A stretch of 64,000 nucleotides of DNA from Paramecium pentaurelia (GCA_905183005.1 CAJJDO010000008.1:891978-955977), one strand, 5' to 3'; positions 1 to 12,551 are shown, numbered from the stretch's first letter. Translations and numbers: made by a program. Notes: generated by a model not told the origin, from the sequence alone.

Positions 1-1172
1 ATTCTTCCAAATATTAAATTCTTAAATGTAAATCATCAATTTCATGATCTTTATTAGCTAACATTTATCTTAATTTTTCAATTTCAGTTTTCAATCTTAA
101 AATTTCTTACTCTAAATCACTTATTTAAAATCTATATTAATTAAGTTTTGAACTATATTCTTTATCATTAAGAGCTAATTAATTTCTTAGATCTTCACAT
201 TCAGTAGTTCTTTAATATAATAAACTCTTCAAATTATTTACTTCCATTTCTAATTCTCTAATTCTTGATTAAGCATCTCTACTTTCACTAGCTGCTGATC
301 TTAATTCTAGTGAAGTAATTCTATATTTTTCTAATTCATTATCCTTTTATTATATAATTAATTTAAGAGAATTTAATTCCATTGATAATTTACTATTTGC
401 ATCTTATAAATCCTAAATTTAATCTCTTAACATAGCTAATTCTTAATCTTTACTTCTGCATTGATTCTTCCAATTTTAAAGTTCTGATTCTAATTATCTA
501 TATCTTGATTCACTAGAACTTGAACTAGTTTTTATGAGTAATAGTTCTTAATCTTTTTGTTTTAATTAAGAATTCAAATTTGCATTTTACATCTATAATT
601 CAGAAATTTATCTTCTCAAATCACTTACATCTTATTAATTACTTAATCTTAATCTATTCAATTCATTTTCTAATTAAGTAATAGATTCAGTATCTTTAAC
701 AATCTTTTCTTTTTCAATTACTTTCTCAACAATCTTTGTTTCTAATTATCTAGATTCAAGTTCAGTAATAACTGATTAAAGATACTCACATTCCAATCTC
801 CAGGGAGCTTCTATTTCTTCTCTATTTACTACTACAATTTGCATATGTAATGGTGATGCCTAACAAGGATTGCATGGCTAATAATTTAATAGATAAACTT
901 TACATTTATAGTGGGATAGTTTGTAACTTATGCTGTCACAAAATTATTAGGAAATTGGACTCCTTATTGATTAAATGCTTAATTTCTTCCATCAAATACA
1001 AATTCTTCTTGTTAAACTTATTGATTCACATAAGGAACCTATAATAATAAATTCATCCATATTTTACTTGTTACACTCCACTTGTGTATGCAAATTACTA
1101 AGAAATAGGTCTTGTTTATTAATATTCATTTCTTAATGTCTCTTATTGATCAAGTCTTTATTAAGTAAACAT
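1..1172 (-). CDS. Coiled-coil protein, 3' end outside the window
   Basis: Read on the minus strand with TAA/TAG as Gln. It starts at ATG 1172 (MFTQQRLDQQ...) and stays open to base 1, so the C-terminus is missing. Two introns fit: 1039-1067 (29 nt) and 878-903 (26 nt), both GTA...TAG. The first 100 residues are Gln/Pro/Asn-rich. From about residue 110 the protein becomes a heptad-rich coiled coil full of Leu, Glu, Lys and Gln. A segment with VEKVIEKEK leads into the coil. No catalytic domain is visible. A structural (cytoskeletal or basal-body) role is only an inference from composition; the gene at 4036-5749 has a similar layout but no clear sequence match. Confidence 0.8.
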
Positions 1173-1476
1173 TAGATATTAAATTATTAATTTTTATTTA
1201 CCTTAATTTTATTTTATATTATATTATCAATGGTATAAATCAGTGTAATTTAAGATTCATTTTTACTTCCTAAGACTAAATTCAATTATCTAAATTCAAA
1301 ATATAATAATTATTACATAAATAGATTAACAAAACAGATTAATCAAATGAATAATTTTATTTAAATATCATAAAACTATACTCAATTATTAGTAGAATCA
1401 AAAAACATTTATTTAGGTTTTCTTAAACTATGTTAGTTCTAATTATTTAGATATAAAAGTATTAAATATTATTTAA
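1173..1476. other. Spacer between two minus-strand genes
   Basis: AT-rich sequence of about 300 bp with no convincing open frame or RNA gene. It must hold the 5' region of the upstream coiled-coil gene and the 3' end of the gene at 1477-2100. Confidence 0.5.
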
Positions 1477-2100
1477 TCATTGCATAATTCTAGTGTCTTC
1501 TAATAACTGAATTTATTTGATTAAGTCCTGCTTTTCATTTATATGCCTTTGCAACTCTTCTCGATAAGATTTTAATAAAATTGATGATCTTTAAATTATA
1601 TTTTATAATTGAGAAATCGTTTATCTTTCTTTTTCTCTATTCGAAGTCATATTTAAAGAGTCAAAAGATTTTTTTTGCATTTGATCTTTAGTAGTATTTC
1701 TCATTCTGGGTTTAATACTACTTGATGTAGTTGAATTTAAGGAAGGAGTATGATTATCTAACTTATAAATTAATTAAGTGGATAATTAGTTAGGAGTAGG
1801 AATATAGCCTTTCAAATATTGTTATGAAAAACTATCTTAGATTTGGAGTTATTATTATTAAGATTTTTATTGAACTAATTTTGAATATGGACTTGATTTT
1901 AATAATTATTGTAAACCTTTCTTTATAGACTTCTTTTTTTTGTGATTTTAATTAACTGTTATAGGAGTTATTAAATCTGCTTATGAATGATTTATCCTTC
2001 TGTTGAGAGTACTTTATATATTATTTCGTATCTCTGGACTGATTGTAAATTTACGTTGCTGATCTAAATATGGTTAATCTGCTATTAGTAAAGAGTTCAT
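1477..2100 (-). CDS. Unknown basic, Ser/Gln-rich protein
   Basis: Single uninterrupted frame of 207 codons from ATG 2100 (MNSLLIADQPYLDQ) to TGA 1477, with only TAA/TAG inside. The first two thirds are rich in Ser, Thr, Pro, Gln and Lys and look disordered, with a lysine run (NHKKKKSIKKG). The last 60 residues (ISQLQNIIQRSS, LLKSYREELQRHINEK) form a short amphipathic helix or coiled coil. I do not recognise a family. It is divergent from the docking-complex gene at 2343, so both may use the 240-bp spacer between them. Confidence 0.75.
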
Positions 2101-2210
2101 TGTAATTTATATATATTTTAACTTTTATTAATCCAATCAATATAATAATGATTAGATTTATAGAACTATTATATCATAAGAGTTATTTATATTAATATAT
2201 AATTAGATAG

Positions 2211-2242
2211 AACATATAAGATATATATATCTCTTATATGTT
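2211..2242. repeat. Inverted repeat between divergent genes
   Basis: An 11-bp arm (AACATATAAGA, 2211-2221) is followed by a 10-nt AT loop and its exact reverse complement (2232-2242). It lies in the spacer between the divergent genes at 2100 and 2343. It could be chance in AT-rich DNA. Confidence 0.4.
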
Positions 2243-2342
2243 TTTGTAGATAAATGAAATGCTTTAAGGAATCATCATCAAATGTTTATATCTTAACTAT
2301 CAAAAGTTCAAATATTATAATATATTTTTTTAATAAAACATA

Positions 2343-3980
2343 ATGCCTCGCTCAAGCAAAGTTTCTAACAGATCATTTTCTCATGGAAAACAAGGTTAGT
2401 TAAATGAACCAATCATTATTACATTATAAAGAGAGATTGATAATTACACTAGAAAAGTAGAAATTGAAAGAAGGTTTCATTTAATAGATGCATTATTTTA
2501 GAAAGCTTTTTAATTTAGAATAATAGCACAGATAATTATAAGAAGAAGTAAAAAATAAAGTATAATCTGTGAAAAAATTGAAAATGGATTCAATAAAAAA
2601 GGTTTTGAATAAAGATTAGGCAGAATCAAAAAGTCTATAATTTTAAATTGATTAAGTAATTCATAATAAAAAATTTAGTTTGATAAAAAATTATGTAAGT
2701 CTGTAGCAAATATTGACATTATGAAATCAAATATTGATATAATAAGAAAAGAACGAAATTAACTGTTATAAGCAATGAAAGAAATTCAATAGTCTCATGA
2801 GTAAATTCATAGTAGATTAATCTCAACATAATCATAGGCTTAAAGAAAGGTTCATGATGCTTGTAATAATAATTAGAAATATTGTTAGAAATTACTTAAT
2901 AATAAATGTTTGATTTGAAAACAAAAAATGAAATTGATAAAAGTGAATTTTAAGAAAAATTTGATAGACTAAAAGCTGAATTAAAAGAAAAATAAGAAAA
3001 ATAAAATGAAAAAGATAAAATATCTAAAACTAATAGACTCAAAGCTACAAATTATTCTACTTTTGATACTGGAACTTTATTAAAAAGAAGATTATAAAGA
3101 ATTATTGCTAATAATAAAGAAAAAGTTAAAATGATTGATACATATTAAAGAAATATGAGAATTGTAGATGAAGCATTTAATTAAATAAAAGAAGCAACTG
3201 GATTAACTGATATAGAAGAAATTAAAAATAATTTTATTAAAAGTGAAGAATAGAACTATTCATTATGGACATATGTAGATGTACTAAACTAAGAAATAGA
3301 TGCTTTAGAAGATGCTAATGAAGAATTAAAAGAAAAGTGTGAAATATAAGAAAAAGAAAATGCTGAAAGATAGAGAATTTTATAAGCAACCCCAGATGGT
3401 GAAAGAAAAAGAAAATAAATTTAAAGGATTATTGATTAAAAGTAAATATATATTAAATATTAAAGATAAAATGAGATTGATCAATTTGGTAATAAATTAT
3501 CTTAAATCTAACCAATTATAGAGAATATATTATAAAAAATGATTAAGACTAAATTTAATCTTGATCCAACTAGAGTTTATACATTTTAAGGTGGATTTTA
3601 ATTAAATGAATCTAATATTGATTAATATTTAGGTGAAATATTTTAATTTTATTATTAGCTGAATTGGAAGGTTATATAAATATGTTAGTATTATATAAAT
3701 CAAATAAAAATAAAAGAGATGGATTAAATTAAAATAAATTTATAACTGGATTATTATTAGAAGAAATACCAACAAAAGAATTTAAATCAAAATAATAATT
3801 AAATTAAACATCAGTATTACCATCTTAGGGAAATGAAGAAGGTTCAGACTTTTAAAAGTTTTTAAATTATAATGAATTTCATGAAATGGCTTAATTAGCC
3901 CTAAAAGAGGCTGAAGGATAAAGTATTAAATTACATTATTTAATGTAGATTTTGCATCAACAAAGAAGAATAAAAAATGA
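2343..3980 (+). CDS. DC2: Outer dynein arm docking complex subunit (DC2/ODA1, CCDC63/CCDC114 family)
   Basis: Structural subunit expected to dock outer dynein arms on axonemal doublets. The model has five introns: 2457-2487, 2656-2678, 2863-2888, 3633-3658 (starts GTG) and 3923-3948. Spliced it gives 501 residues, matching the family. Most of it is coiled coil. The family signature is in the middle: EAFNQIKEATGLTDIEEI, then a Tyr-Ser-Leu-Trp-Thr-Tyr-Val segment and LNQEIDALEDANEELKEK, as in CCDC114/ODA1 proteins. The C-terminus is low complexity. Start ATG 2343 (MPRSSKVSNRSF) is the first in frame. Identification rests on these motifs; the last short exon is less certain. Confidence 0.88.
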
Positions 3981-4035
3981 ATTTTTTTCTATACAATTTA
4001 TAAATATAACATATATATGTTAACACTATTAAATA

Positions 4036-5749
4036 TCACATCATAAGTGGTTTTTGACTATTTTACATTTTATCGAAATCATTTTATGTCATACTATTTG
4101 ATGTATATTCAGAATTCTTTGATATAAGAAAATAATTACATTTAAGACAGATCGTGAACTATTCTATTTAATAACTGTAGTTTAAGTTACTATTTTCTAT
4201 TGACTATATTATTTCTATAATGATTCATATTCTGCTTCTTTAACCATTAATTTTTCTTAACATGCATGATATGTATCATTTAATTCCTTAAACTTTTATT
4301 TCCATATTTTAGCTTCTTCCTCAAATGTTTTAACTGATTAAGTTGTTGTGATCTCTTCACTCAATTAATCTACTTGTTAATAGAGTTCATTTAATTCCAT
4401 TTATAATTTTGATATTGTGTCATCTTTATCATTACATAAATCTTAGATATGCTATTTCTCAATTTTAAGTTAATTTATTTCCATTCTTAACTTTTCAATT
4501 AAATCATCCTTTGAATTCATATTTAATTATTAGCTATTTATTGTTTACTAAAGAGAATTCAATTTAAATTATAACTCAGATATTATCTATTAAGAAGCAT
4601 TCTTTCCAGATTCTTATTTTATAATAAATAGTTACATGCATCTAAATTATATTATTCAGAACTTGATTTTAATTATTATTTTAATTTCATTATGATTTCA
4701 TCCTTTCCATTTAAAATAGTCATATTCTATTGAAGTTCAGATTTTAATTAAAAATTTTCCAATTTATATTTCTCTACCATTTCTTAAACTGATTTCAAAT
4801 CAAATTATAAATTAACAATTGTTTATTGTAAAGTTGTAATTTTTATGTTTAATTCTGATGTCACCATATTAGATGCACTTCTACTTTGTTCTAAAATATA
4901 TTGAAATTTTATACTGCTTTCAAATTCAATTTATTCCCTAGCATTTTATAATTGTTGCTTCAATAAAGTTATTTATGTATCTCTATCTTCCAATTGAGTT
5001 TTCACTCTAAAAAGTTCAGTTTATAAATCAATAATTGTCTAACTATCATTATTGTTTGATGCTCTTAATTCATAGTTTTCTGATTAAATAATTGCTTAAT
5101 TTTTTGTTTCAAGCATTTACTCTATTCCTCTCATTCTTTTACTCCACATTTCTTCAAACTTTATTAAGTCAACCACTTTAATTGGATTATCGATTATTGT
5201 TTATTAATAAATTGGTTCAACATGAGGCATATACACTGGAGGATAGTACTCAACAAATGCAGGTCTTGAAAGTGAAAAGCTCTTATTAGATTTGTGAGAT
5301 AAGGGACCTTGGGGAGATGAAGTGATATAATTTCTTAATGATCTTGGTCCCTCTACTCTAATTTATTATGATTATTGTAGTGTCTATTATTAAGGAGGCA
5401 CAATTATATTACTTACAGATATTTGTGCTTCAGCCTAAAATATAATATTTTAAGTACTTATTAATGTATTGATCTTGTCGATACTTAATTGACTCTCACT
5501 GATCTTATCGATTAGAAAGACTACTATTAAGTAACCATATTTTGTTATTTAGTTGTGGTTTGTACTTTTAAGTTTTAGGACTAATTTTGCTAGTATTTAA
5601 GACTACTGTACTTAATGTTAAGAAGAGTTTAATTGCTAGTAATTGTGGAACGCATTAGCTTGTTTTGGGTTAGACTTCACATCTTAGGACATCCTAGATT
5701 ATCCAACATTGTATGATCCCTTTTATCTTAATGGTGAGTAATTCATCAT
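4036..5749 (-). CDS. Coiled-coil protein, unknown
   Basis: Starts at ATG 5749 (MMNYSPLRQKGSYNVGQ) and ends at TGA 4036. Four introns bring all parts into one frame of 540 residues: 5590-5611, 5435-5457, 4613-4635 and 4117-4139 (this last one ends AAG). If the last intron is retained the protein stops about 50 bp earlier, at 4089. The first 150 residues are Gln/Ser-rich and disordered, with a Pro/Tyr patch (AFVEYYPPVYMPHVEP). From IKVVDLIKFEEMWSKRMRG onward it is a long coiled coil. No enzyme motif is present. The family is not recognised; a cytoskeletal role is inferred only from the shape. Confidence 0.8.
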
Positions 5750-6368
5750 TTATAAGGTTAAATAAATTTATTTATAAAATAAATTTCATCTCCTACCAGA
5801 TTTATATTAAAACATTCAGTTTTTTCAAGGGAACTTATTAACTATCATAAAAATTAAATCACATTTAAAATGGTAAAATATGCTAAAAAATTTATACTAA
5901 ATATATACATAATGCAATAAAATTTTAATTATTCATAAAATTTCAGACTATTGTTAGATAAGGAGTAATGATATTTGACAACTTAATGATTTCTACTTCT
6001 CATAATAAACTTAACATTTAAATAATAAGAAAAATTTAGAACTATTAACTTAAATTAAATTCATATATTTGAATATAATTATTTGTTATCTCCTATAGAA
6101 TATTAAAGACCTCCTCCTTATAAAATTATATGATCAGATTCAAATTGTTAATCTTTTTAGAAGTTTAAGATTAATTTTTAATACAAAATATTCTGGTATT
6201 CTAGAAATTACTATTTATTTCAAAATCTATATAATTTATACATGGATGTTAAAAAAAGAACAAATATTAGGTAATATACTCTATAATGAAAGAATGTTAG
6301 TTATAGAAGTGTGAGAATCATATTAATAATCATTAAAATTAAAATTTTATATCTAATTTCTAAAATAA
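5750..6368. other. Long spacer between divergent genes
   Basis: About 620 bp, very AT-rich, between the divergent starts at 5749 and 6369. I see no frame of convincing length, no RNA gene and no repeat. It probably holds both promoters. Confidence 0.5.
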
Positions 6369-6873
6369 ATGGCATAGCCAACTCCAAGAATCATAAAAGA
6401 GACTCAAAATTTAGCAAAAGATAAGGTTCAAGGTATTGAAGTAACTCCTGATCCTGGAAATTTCAAACATTTTTATGTAATAATTACTGGACCTCCCAAT
6501 ACTCCTTATGAAGGAGGGGTTTTTGATGTTGAATTATTATTACCAGATGATTACCCTATGGTATACTAATTGAATGTATTTTAGTCACCACCAAAATGTG
6601 TATTCAATACAAAGATCTATCATCCAAATATTGACAATTTAGGTAGAATTTGTTTGGATGTGTTAAAAGATAAATGGTCTCCTGCATTATAAATAAGATC
6701 AATTTTACTCTCAATATAGGTGTTACTAAGCTCACCTAATCCTGTACTATAATTTTCTATATCTTAAGGATGATCCCTTAAATAATGAAGCAGCCAATTT
6801 ATGGAAAGCAAATGAAGCCTAAGCATTAATGAAAGCTAAAGAATACACATTGAAATATGCAAAAAAACATTGA
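6369..6873 (+). CDS. UBC13: Ubiquitin-conjugating enzyme E2 N (UBC13)
   Basis: E2 enzyme that, with a UEV partner, builds Lys63-linked ubiquitin chains in DNA-damage tolerance and signalling. The protein is 151 residues, the usual length. Two introns are seen: 6561-6584 (24 nt) and 6744-6768 (25 nt, ends AAG). The HPN motif (YHPNIDNLGRICLD) is intact and the catalytic Cys falls at residue 87, exactly as in human UBE2N. The UBC13-specific stretch DKWSPALQIRS and LLSSPNPDDPL are clear. TAA and TAG stand at conserved Gln codons (PALQ and SIQ), which directly supports the ciliate code. ATG 6369 gives the expected N-terminus. Confidence 0.97.
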
Positions 6874-7077
6874 TATGTTTGATTTATTGGAATATAAATA
6901 TATATTTGATATTCTTTAATTAATTGATATCAATTTAGATATAAATATAGTTTGTAATATAAAATTATATATGAATTCAATAATATAAGTTAATTATTGG
7001 AGGAATTTCATTCATTATTAAATTTATTGAATATGAATCATTAAAATTTCCTTCAAACAGCCCTCACTAGATTTAGA

Positions 7078-8615
7078 ATGGCTGCTATAAATGAGAAGGT
7101 AAATTCAGATCAAGTAGTTACTATTTTACAAAGTTTAAATTATAATCAGTCATAGATTAATTCTATTGTTTCATAGATCACATCTGAAATAGGTATTAGC
7201 ATCATCTAAATAGACATTAATTAGTTTCAATAATTGCTCTAACCCATAGAATAAGAAATCCCAATGTAAAAACTCACATCCGAATAAATTTATGCAATAT
7301 ATGCAGAATTTCGATAAGCCTTGCATTTTTAGAACATAGAAAAGGTTAAGCAAATATTAAGTATTCCAATTGATTTGATTTAACTTAGCTACTTATCAAA
7401 AGGATATTGATCTAGTGAATCGAATTGATCCATAGACTCGATAAATTTCAACATTTATAGCAATACAAGGTTCAGATGAAGATGTTTCATTGCAATTATT
7501 AAAGTACTTGTGTGAATTAGGAGCAAATATAAATTATAAAGATAACCTAAAATAATCCATCCTTTTTTATGTTTGTAGAGATGGAAGGACAAAATTATTT
7601 GATTTTTTGATATCATAAGGAATCAATATTTCTGATACTGATTCTTATGGATAAACTCCTTTATTTTATGCTTCTAGAGAAAATAGAATTGACATTATTT
7701 CAAAGTGATCTTTATATTCAAATATTTAGATTTATTAAATTAGGCATTGATGTAGCACATTTGGATACATTATCATGTTAGACAGCCTTATTTTATGCAG
7801 CAAGTAAAGGACATTATGAGGCTTGTAGATTATTGATAGATGTAAAAAAATTGTCAATAATTTTAGGCTGGATGTCCAATTAACCATCAAGATAATAAAA
7901 AGAAAACAGCCCTATACTTTGCTAAACAATCCTAGAAAAAAGAAGTTATTGATTTGATTACTGCTAGTATGCAAAAATAAAAGGAAGATGTTCATGTAAA
8001 AAAGGAAGAGAGTGTTAAAGGAGGGGAATAGAAATAGAATAAGAAAAAGTAAAAAGAAGTTCCAAAATAGTAATATAAAATTTTACATACTGATGACAAA
8101 GGATAACAAAGAGAATTAACAAATGAAGATTTTCAACAATTTTAAATTTAATATCCTGAAATAGCATCTCTTATATTAAATGCAGATGATTTTATTGATG
8201 AAAATATGATAAATTAATGCAAAGAAGATGAAACTTGGGAAAAATAGGCCAAAAAAATAATAGGTATATTTTGTTAATTATGAATTAAAAGCATAAATTT
8301 GGAAGGCAAAAGGAGCGTACTTTTTCCATAAACCAGTTGATTAAAAAGAATTTCATATTACTGATTACTTTGATATTGTTAAAAAACCAATGGATTTTGG
8401 GACAATTAAAGTAAATATATATTACAAATAAATAGAATAAATTAAATGTTAATGCATATAAAAATTTTAGAGAATTTCACTCAGATATGATATTAGTCTT
8501 TGATAATTGTGGACTTTATAATGGAACTTAAAGTGCTATTGGTTAAATTGGAGTTAATATAAGAAATGAGTATTTGAGTTTAATTGAATAGAATGGGTTA
8601 AATAAATATTTGTGA
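7078..8615 (+). CDS. Ankyrin-repeat plus bromodomain protein
   Basis: Spliced product of 468 residues with five introns: 7361-7388, 7705-7729 (GTG start), 7842-7866, 8264-8291 (ends AAG) and 8411-8435. Residues about 90-250 form ankyrin repeats (YGQTPLFYASRENR, SCQTALFYAASKGHYEA, KKTALYFAKQSQKK). After a Lys/Gln-rich linker comes a bromodomain of about 110 residues: IWKAKGAYFFHKPVD, DYFDIVKKPMDFGTIK and a final VFDNCGLYNG, where Asn is the expected acetyl-lysine contact. It probably reads acetylated histones in the nucleus, with ankyrins binding a partner; that role is inference. An in-frame ATG at 7033 would add 15 residues. Confidence 0.88.
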
Positions 8616-8685
8616 ATTATTTTTACATGTTTGGGTATGAAAATTAAAAAAAAAAATTATAAAAAATCAAAGATTGCTAAAGTAC

Positions 8686-9381
8686 TCAATTAGAGGCTTT
8701 TTATTTTCTTCTTTCACATATCAAATCAAATAAGGACTTTTATTGATAAGATCCGGGACCAGGTATTTATTCATTAAATGTTTGTTTTGGTCTTTCTCCT
8801 ATACCAAAGGATATATGATTAAATCGTTAATTCAATATTAAAGCTTCTTTTGGATTGTATGTAACAAAGATGCTTATTATTTGGGTAATATTTATTTATC
8901 ACTAAACATTTTTTATATAAAGATACATTATTTTTCCATATATACTAAATTATGGAGTTTTTGATTGTAGTTTGTATTAATATTATCCAGGACCTGGGAC
9001 TTCTTAACGATCATTTTAGACTAACTTATTTCCAAATGAAAATGATTTTGTATTTGGAGAAATCTTTAATGAATAATCCCCAGGAGCTGGATTTAATTTA
9101 TCTCTTCTTTCCAAGTCCAAAGGTTTAATAAGTTTTGTACCAAATCCAAAAGATGTTGATCTTTTAGTTTTTGTATCACTTAATAAGATCATCTTAGGTG
9201 TTGATTCTCTAGAAACTGAAGGAAATCGTTTAGCTTTTGGAAAAGAATGATGTTCATGTGTTTATAACAAAATGCTTGAGCTTAATTAATTTGGTTCACT
9301 AAATTATCCATTAATTCGTTTATTGTTACTTTATAATTTCTAGTAGGACAAAATTCGATTACGAAATTTAGCAGTATTCAT
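8686..9381 (-). CDS. STPG/SHIPPO-repeat protein
   Basis: Starts at ATG 9381 (MNTAKFRNRILSYQ) and ends at TGA 8686; about 221-231 residues. The SHIPPO/STPG signature occurs three times: NPAPGDYSLK, VPGPGQYQYK and IPGPGSYQQK, each followed or preceded by an aromatic-rich FSFG or FGIG segment. Such proteins bind microtubules, often inside axonemal doublets, so a ciliary role is likely. Between the second and third repeats the frame passes an in-frame TGA near 8902. A 30-nt GTG...AAG intron at 8871-8900 removes it and keeps frame, but other splice choices are possible there, so this junction is uncertain. Confidence 0.78.
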
Positions 9382-9501
9382 AAAATGAATAATAATTTAT
9401 TTTTGTAGAAACTAATAAATTTATTATATAATATAAATTCTTAATTAAGATAAGAAGAATTCACTAAATACAAAATACTTACTTAATATTAAATATAAAA
9501 C

Positions 9502-10999
9502 TCAACTAATATATTTATCTGCTTATTATTCTAAGATTTTAGCACTTTATTTTGCATGTAAGAATAATTCATGAACTTCCTATATATCCTATATGGCAAT
9601 TTCATCTCTACCAGAAGTTTAAGCTAATATATTGGCAGGAGTTAACAATAAGATAGCAAATCTAAATTGATATATTATTATTAAATACCTTAAAGAAGAT
9701 TGATTACCAATGTTACTCAACTCTTACAGTGCTTCTTCTGTTATCTTAAGTCCTTCAGTTTAGCCTCTAATTGCTAATATTTTAATGATGTCTTCTAAGT
9801 TATATGGAGTAGTTCTTATAATCAATAATCTTAATATAATAAATATTTTAATACCTGTCTAAGAGATCTACTGGTAATCCATGAGGACTATTGATATCAG
9901 TACCTCTAATTTAAGAATAACCTCTATTAGTAGCTAATACTACAATTGGAGCTAAAGTAGATTCTAAAGCTCTATTTAAAAATGTGAATGCTTCTATATC
10001 AAGCATATGACATTCATCAATAAACAAAACTCCAGGTACTAATTCTGCGACTCCTTAGTCTATATATTTGCTGACTACTTTATTAATTTCTCCTCTTAAC
10101 TTGTCTGTAATATCTGTTTTTTTCTTTTTATTCATTTGATTCATAAGAGATACGAAATCATGGCCTCCTTAAGGTTTTGCATTCGCAACATCTAAATCAT
10201 GTAAAGTCACATCTTGGACAATCTCTTTCTTTTTATGAACATCTCCTTTAGGTAATGGAACATATTCTTCTGCCTCCAAATCATATTCACTATTATAAAC
10301 ATCACACCTTCCTACTCTTTTGACATTTCCACTATTAGCTTCTATATAAATAACATCTCCAATAGTGACTTTTTCTCTTGTTAAATTTTCATGAATAGAT
10401 GGATCTAATTTTAATGTTTTAGATCCTTTAGATGTTTTCAAAGTTATTACTACAGCTGATACTACCTTTCCATAACTAATTTATTGATTATATATCTATA
10501 CCCTGTCTAATCATCTTTTTCTTCTGTTTTTAATTCAATAACTTCTCCTTCCCAAACTTCTTTAGTTTCCTTAATTCTTAAACCAATAGCTCTTCTAAAA
10601 TTCTCCATAAGTATTTCTGTTTTTTTAACCTCAGCAGAATAAACTTCTGAGCCAACCATTGGGTAAAATGGAACTTTAGATCCTAATTCTTAGGCTATTG
10701 CTAATGCTATGGCTGTTTTTCCAGTTCCTGGTGGTCCTGCCATTAATAATGCTCTTCCTGCAAGTTTTTTAGATTTAACCATATCTACAAATATTCCTGC
10801 TGCCTTTTCATAAAATCTTTTGCTTTAAATACCTCTCTTGCTATTTATTATCCAACCATACCAGATGCATTTTCTAATGCAGTTCCATCTTCCTACAATC
10901 CCAATCCTTTTATATGACTATGGTGTGCAATTCTTTAGGTTTTGGTTGTAGATTTCACTTCTTCTATCTACTATAATACTCATTTTATACTTTCATCAT
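9502..10999 (-). CDS. RUVBL1: RuvB-like 1 (Pontin) AAA+ ATPase
   Basis: AAA+ helicase-like ATPase that forms hetero-hexamers with RuvB-like 2 in INO80/SWR1 and TIP60-type remodellers, R2TP and dynein-arm assembly. Spliced length is 455 residues, against 456 in human. Introns: 10968-10990, 10804-10832, 10476-10501, 9830-9854 and 9662-9688. The N-terminus IEEVKSTTKTQRIA is nearly identical to human. Walker A is GPPGTGKT; Walker B reads LFIDECHMLD, so the usual DEVH is DECH. The domain II insert (YVPLPKGDVHKKKEI) identifies RuvB-like 1 rather than 2. ATG 10999 is followed by a second ATG; the spliced first exon is only three codons. Confidence 0.97.
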
Positions 11000-11030
11000 G
11001 TTTTTAAAAATTAATTTATTTATTAATTAA

Positions 11031-12488
11031 TCACTCATCACTAATCAATTCTATAATATCCTAGATGTGCATTTAATTTGATATGAAAACATGTTTAAAT
11101 GCTTATTAATCAAAATAAGTATCATTTTCATCACTAATTACTTTCGAAAGTTTAAAGTTTTATATCAACTCTTGATAGATTGGTTTAATTGTTGGATGTT
11201 TCTCTTAGAATTATTCACAAAGTATTCTATTAATATTTATAAACTCTCTATTGGTTACTTTCAATTATTTATCTGGGTCATAAAACTAAATTTATTAATT
11301 AATTGACTTACATTCAATACACTATCTATCATTTCTTTTAAATTTGCTTTTTTGTTAATGAAAACTCTTATAAAATGACAAAATTATTTGTATGACACTC
11401 TTTCATCATTATTAAAAGGACTTAAATCAAAACTTAATAATAATCTATCACCTATTATTGGTTTCTTTAAACATTTGAAATTATCTTTTAGAGATAGAAT
11501 TGTCATTCCTTTAGTTTTGTAGAGATGTAAAAAAGAATTAATTTTTGGACTGATCTATAAATAATAATAATTTACTCAAATTTATAAAATTTCATTGGTT
11601 ATGGTAATTCTGTAATTTATGAAGAATTATCCTATGATTAAAATTATATCATAGATCTCTTTAATGATTCTACACTATTATTAACCTAGTTTTTTTGAAA
11701 AGTAAATTTAGGAATCAATTCACATTTTGAGCATTAAGATGGTTCTTAACCAATTGATTGTCTTGTCCATCTATTTAAAATATATTATTATGATGGAAAT
11801 TTTATTTAAAGTGGATTTGTTGATCCTTCAACAATATATTTTTGTATATCTTATTTAAGAGTATCTTCCATGGACTTCATTTTTATTAATGTTTCTTAAG
11901 ATTGTTCATTTTCCAATTATAACTTAGCTATATATATTGTTTCTAAACAACTTGATGGTCCTTAAGGCTTTCTTGCCTTTATTAGATGATCTGAAGTATA
12001 ATTACTCCTCTTGATCTAAAGACTAAAGCTCATAATATCAACAAATACTTATTCACATTTAATTTCTTATGCAATATATTTTTATCCCATATACCAATAA
12101 TTTTACCTAATTTATATGTTCCTTCTAAATACTCCTCCACATTAATTTATCCAGGAGGTCTTTAATATTTGTAGTTCTTATATGGTAAATTGAATAAGTT
12201 ATAATATTCAGGAGGTCTTTCAGGTATATCTGCTTATGTTTTAGGTCTATCTTACAAAGTAAGAAGAACTTTTTTTTCTATTGTTTAATTAGCACTTTAT
12301 TTTTTTATTGGACTGCTTTCAGATTTCCTGAATTTACAATCAGAACTTGATGGGAATCTCTATCTGGTTTTTAATATTCTCCTGAAATGATTATATTCTC
12401 CAGGCTAATTAAGGTGAAATCATTATGTTACTGTTTTACTTTATCTATTTGAATGTACTGTACTGGGAGTTTACACAATTGCAATCAT
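11031..12488 (-). CDS. Unknown protein, possible EF-hand-like C-terminus
   Basis: A 449-residue product from ATG 12488 (MIAIVQTPSTVHSNRQ). Introns: 12405-12431, 12066-12094, 11550-11575 (ends CAG) and 11286-11311. The N-terminal third has a conserved-looking Pro/Tyr segment (RPPEYYNLFNLPYKNYKYQ). The middle is Gln/Ser-rich. The last 200 residues contain two helix-loop-helix-like units: LSFDLSPFNNDERVSYKQF and NFYDPDKQLKVTNREFI. These resemble EF-hand loops, though not every calcium ligand is in place. The gene follows RuvB-like 1 by 30 bp on the same strand. I do not recognise an orthologue. Confidence 0.72.
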
Positions 12489-12551
12489 TCTTGTTAATAA
12501 TTATTATTATCTCAACAAATTAAGTTTAACATAATTTGTATAAATTTAATT

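Noticed and set aside
850..1044. Plus-strand 64-codon frame
   Set aside because: It lies on the opposite strand of the spliced coiled-coil gene (exons 1-1172) and has no protein-like character.
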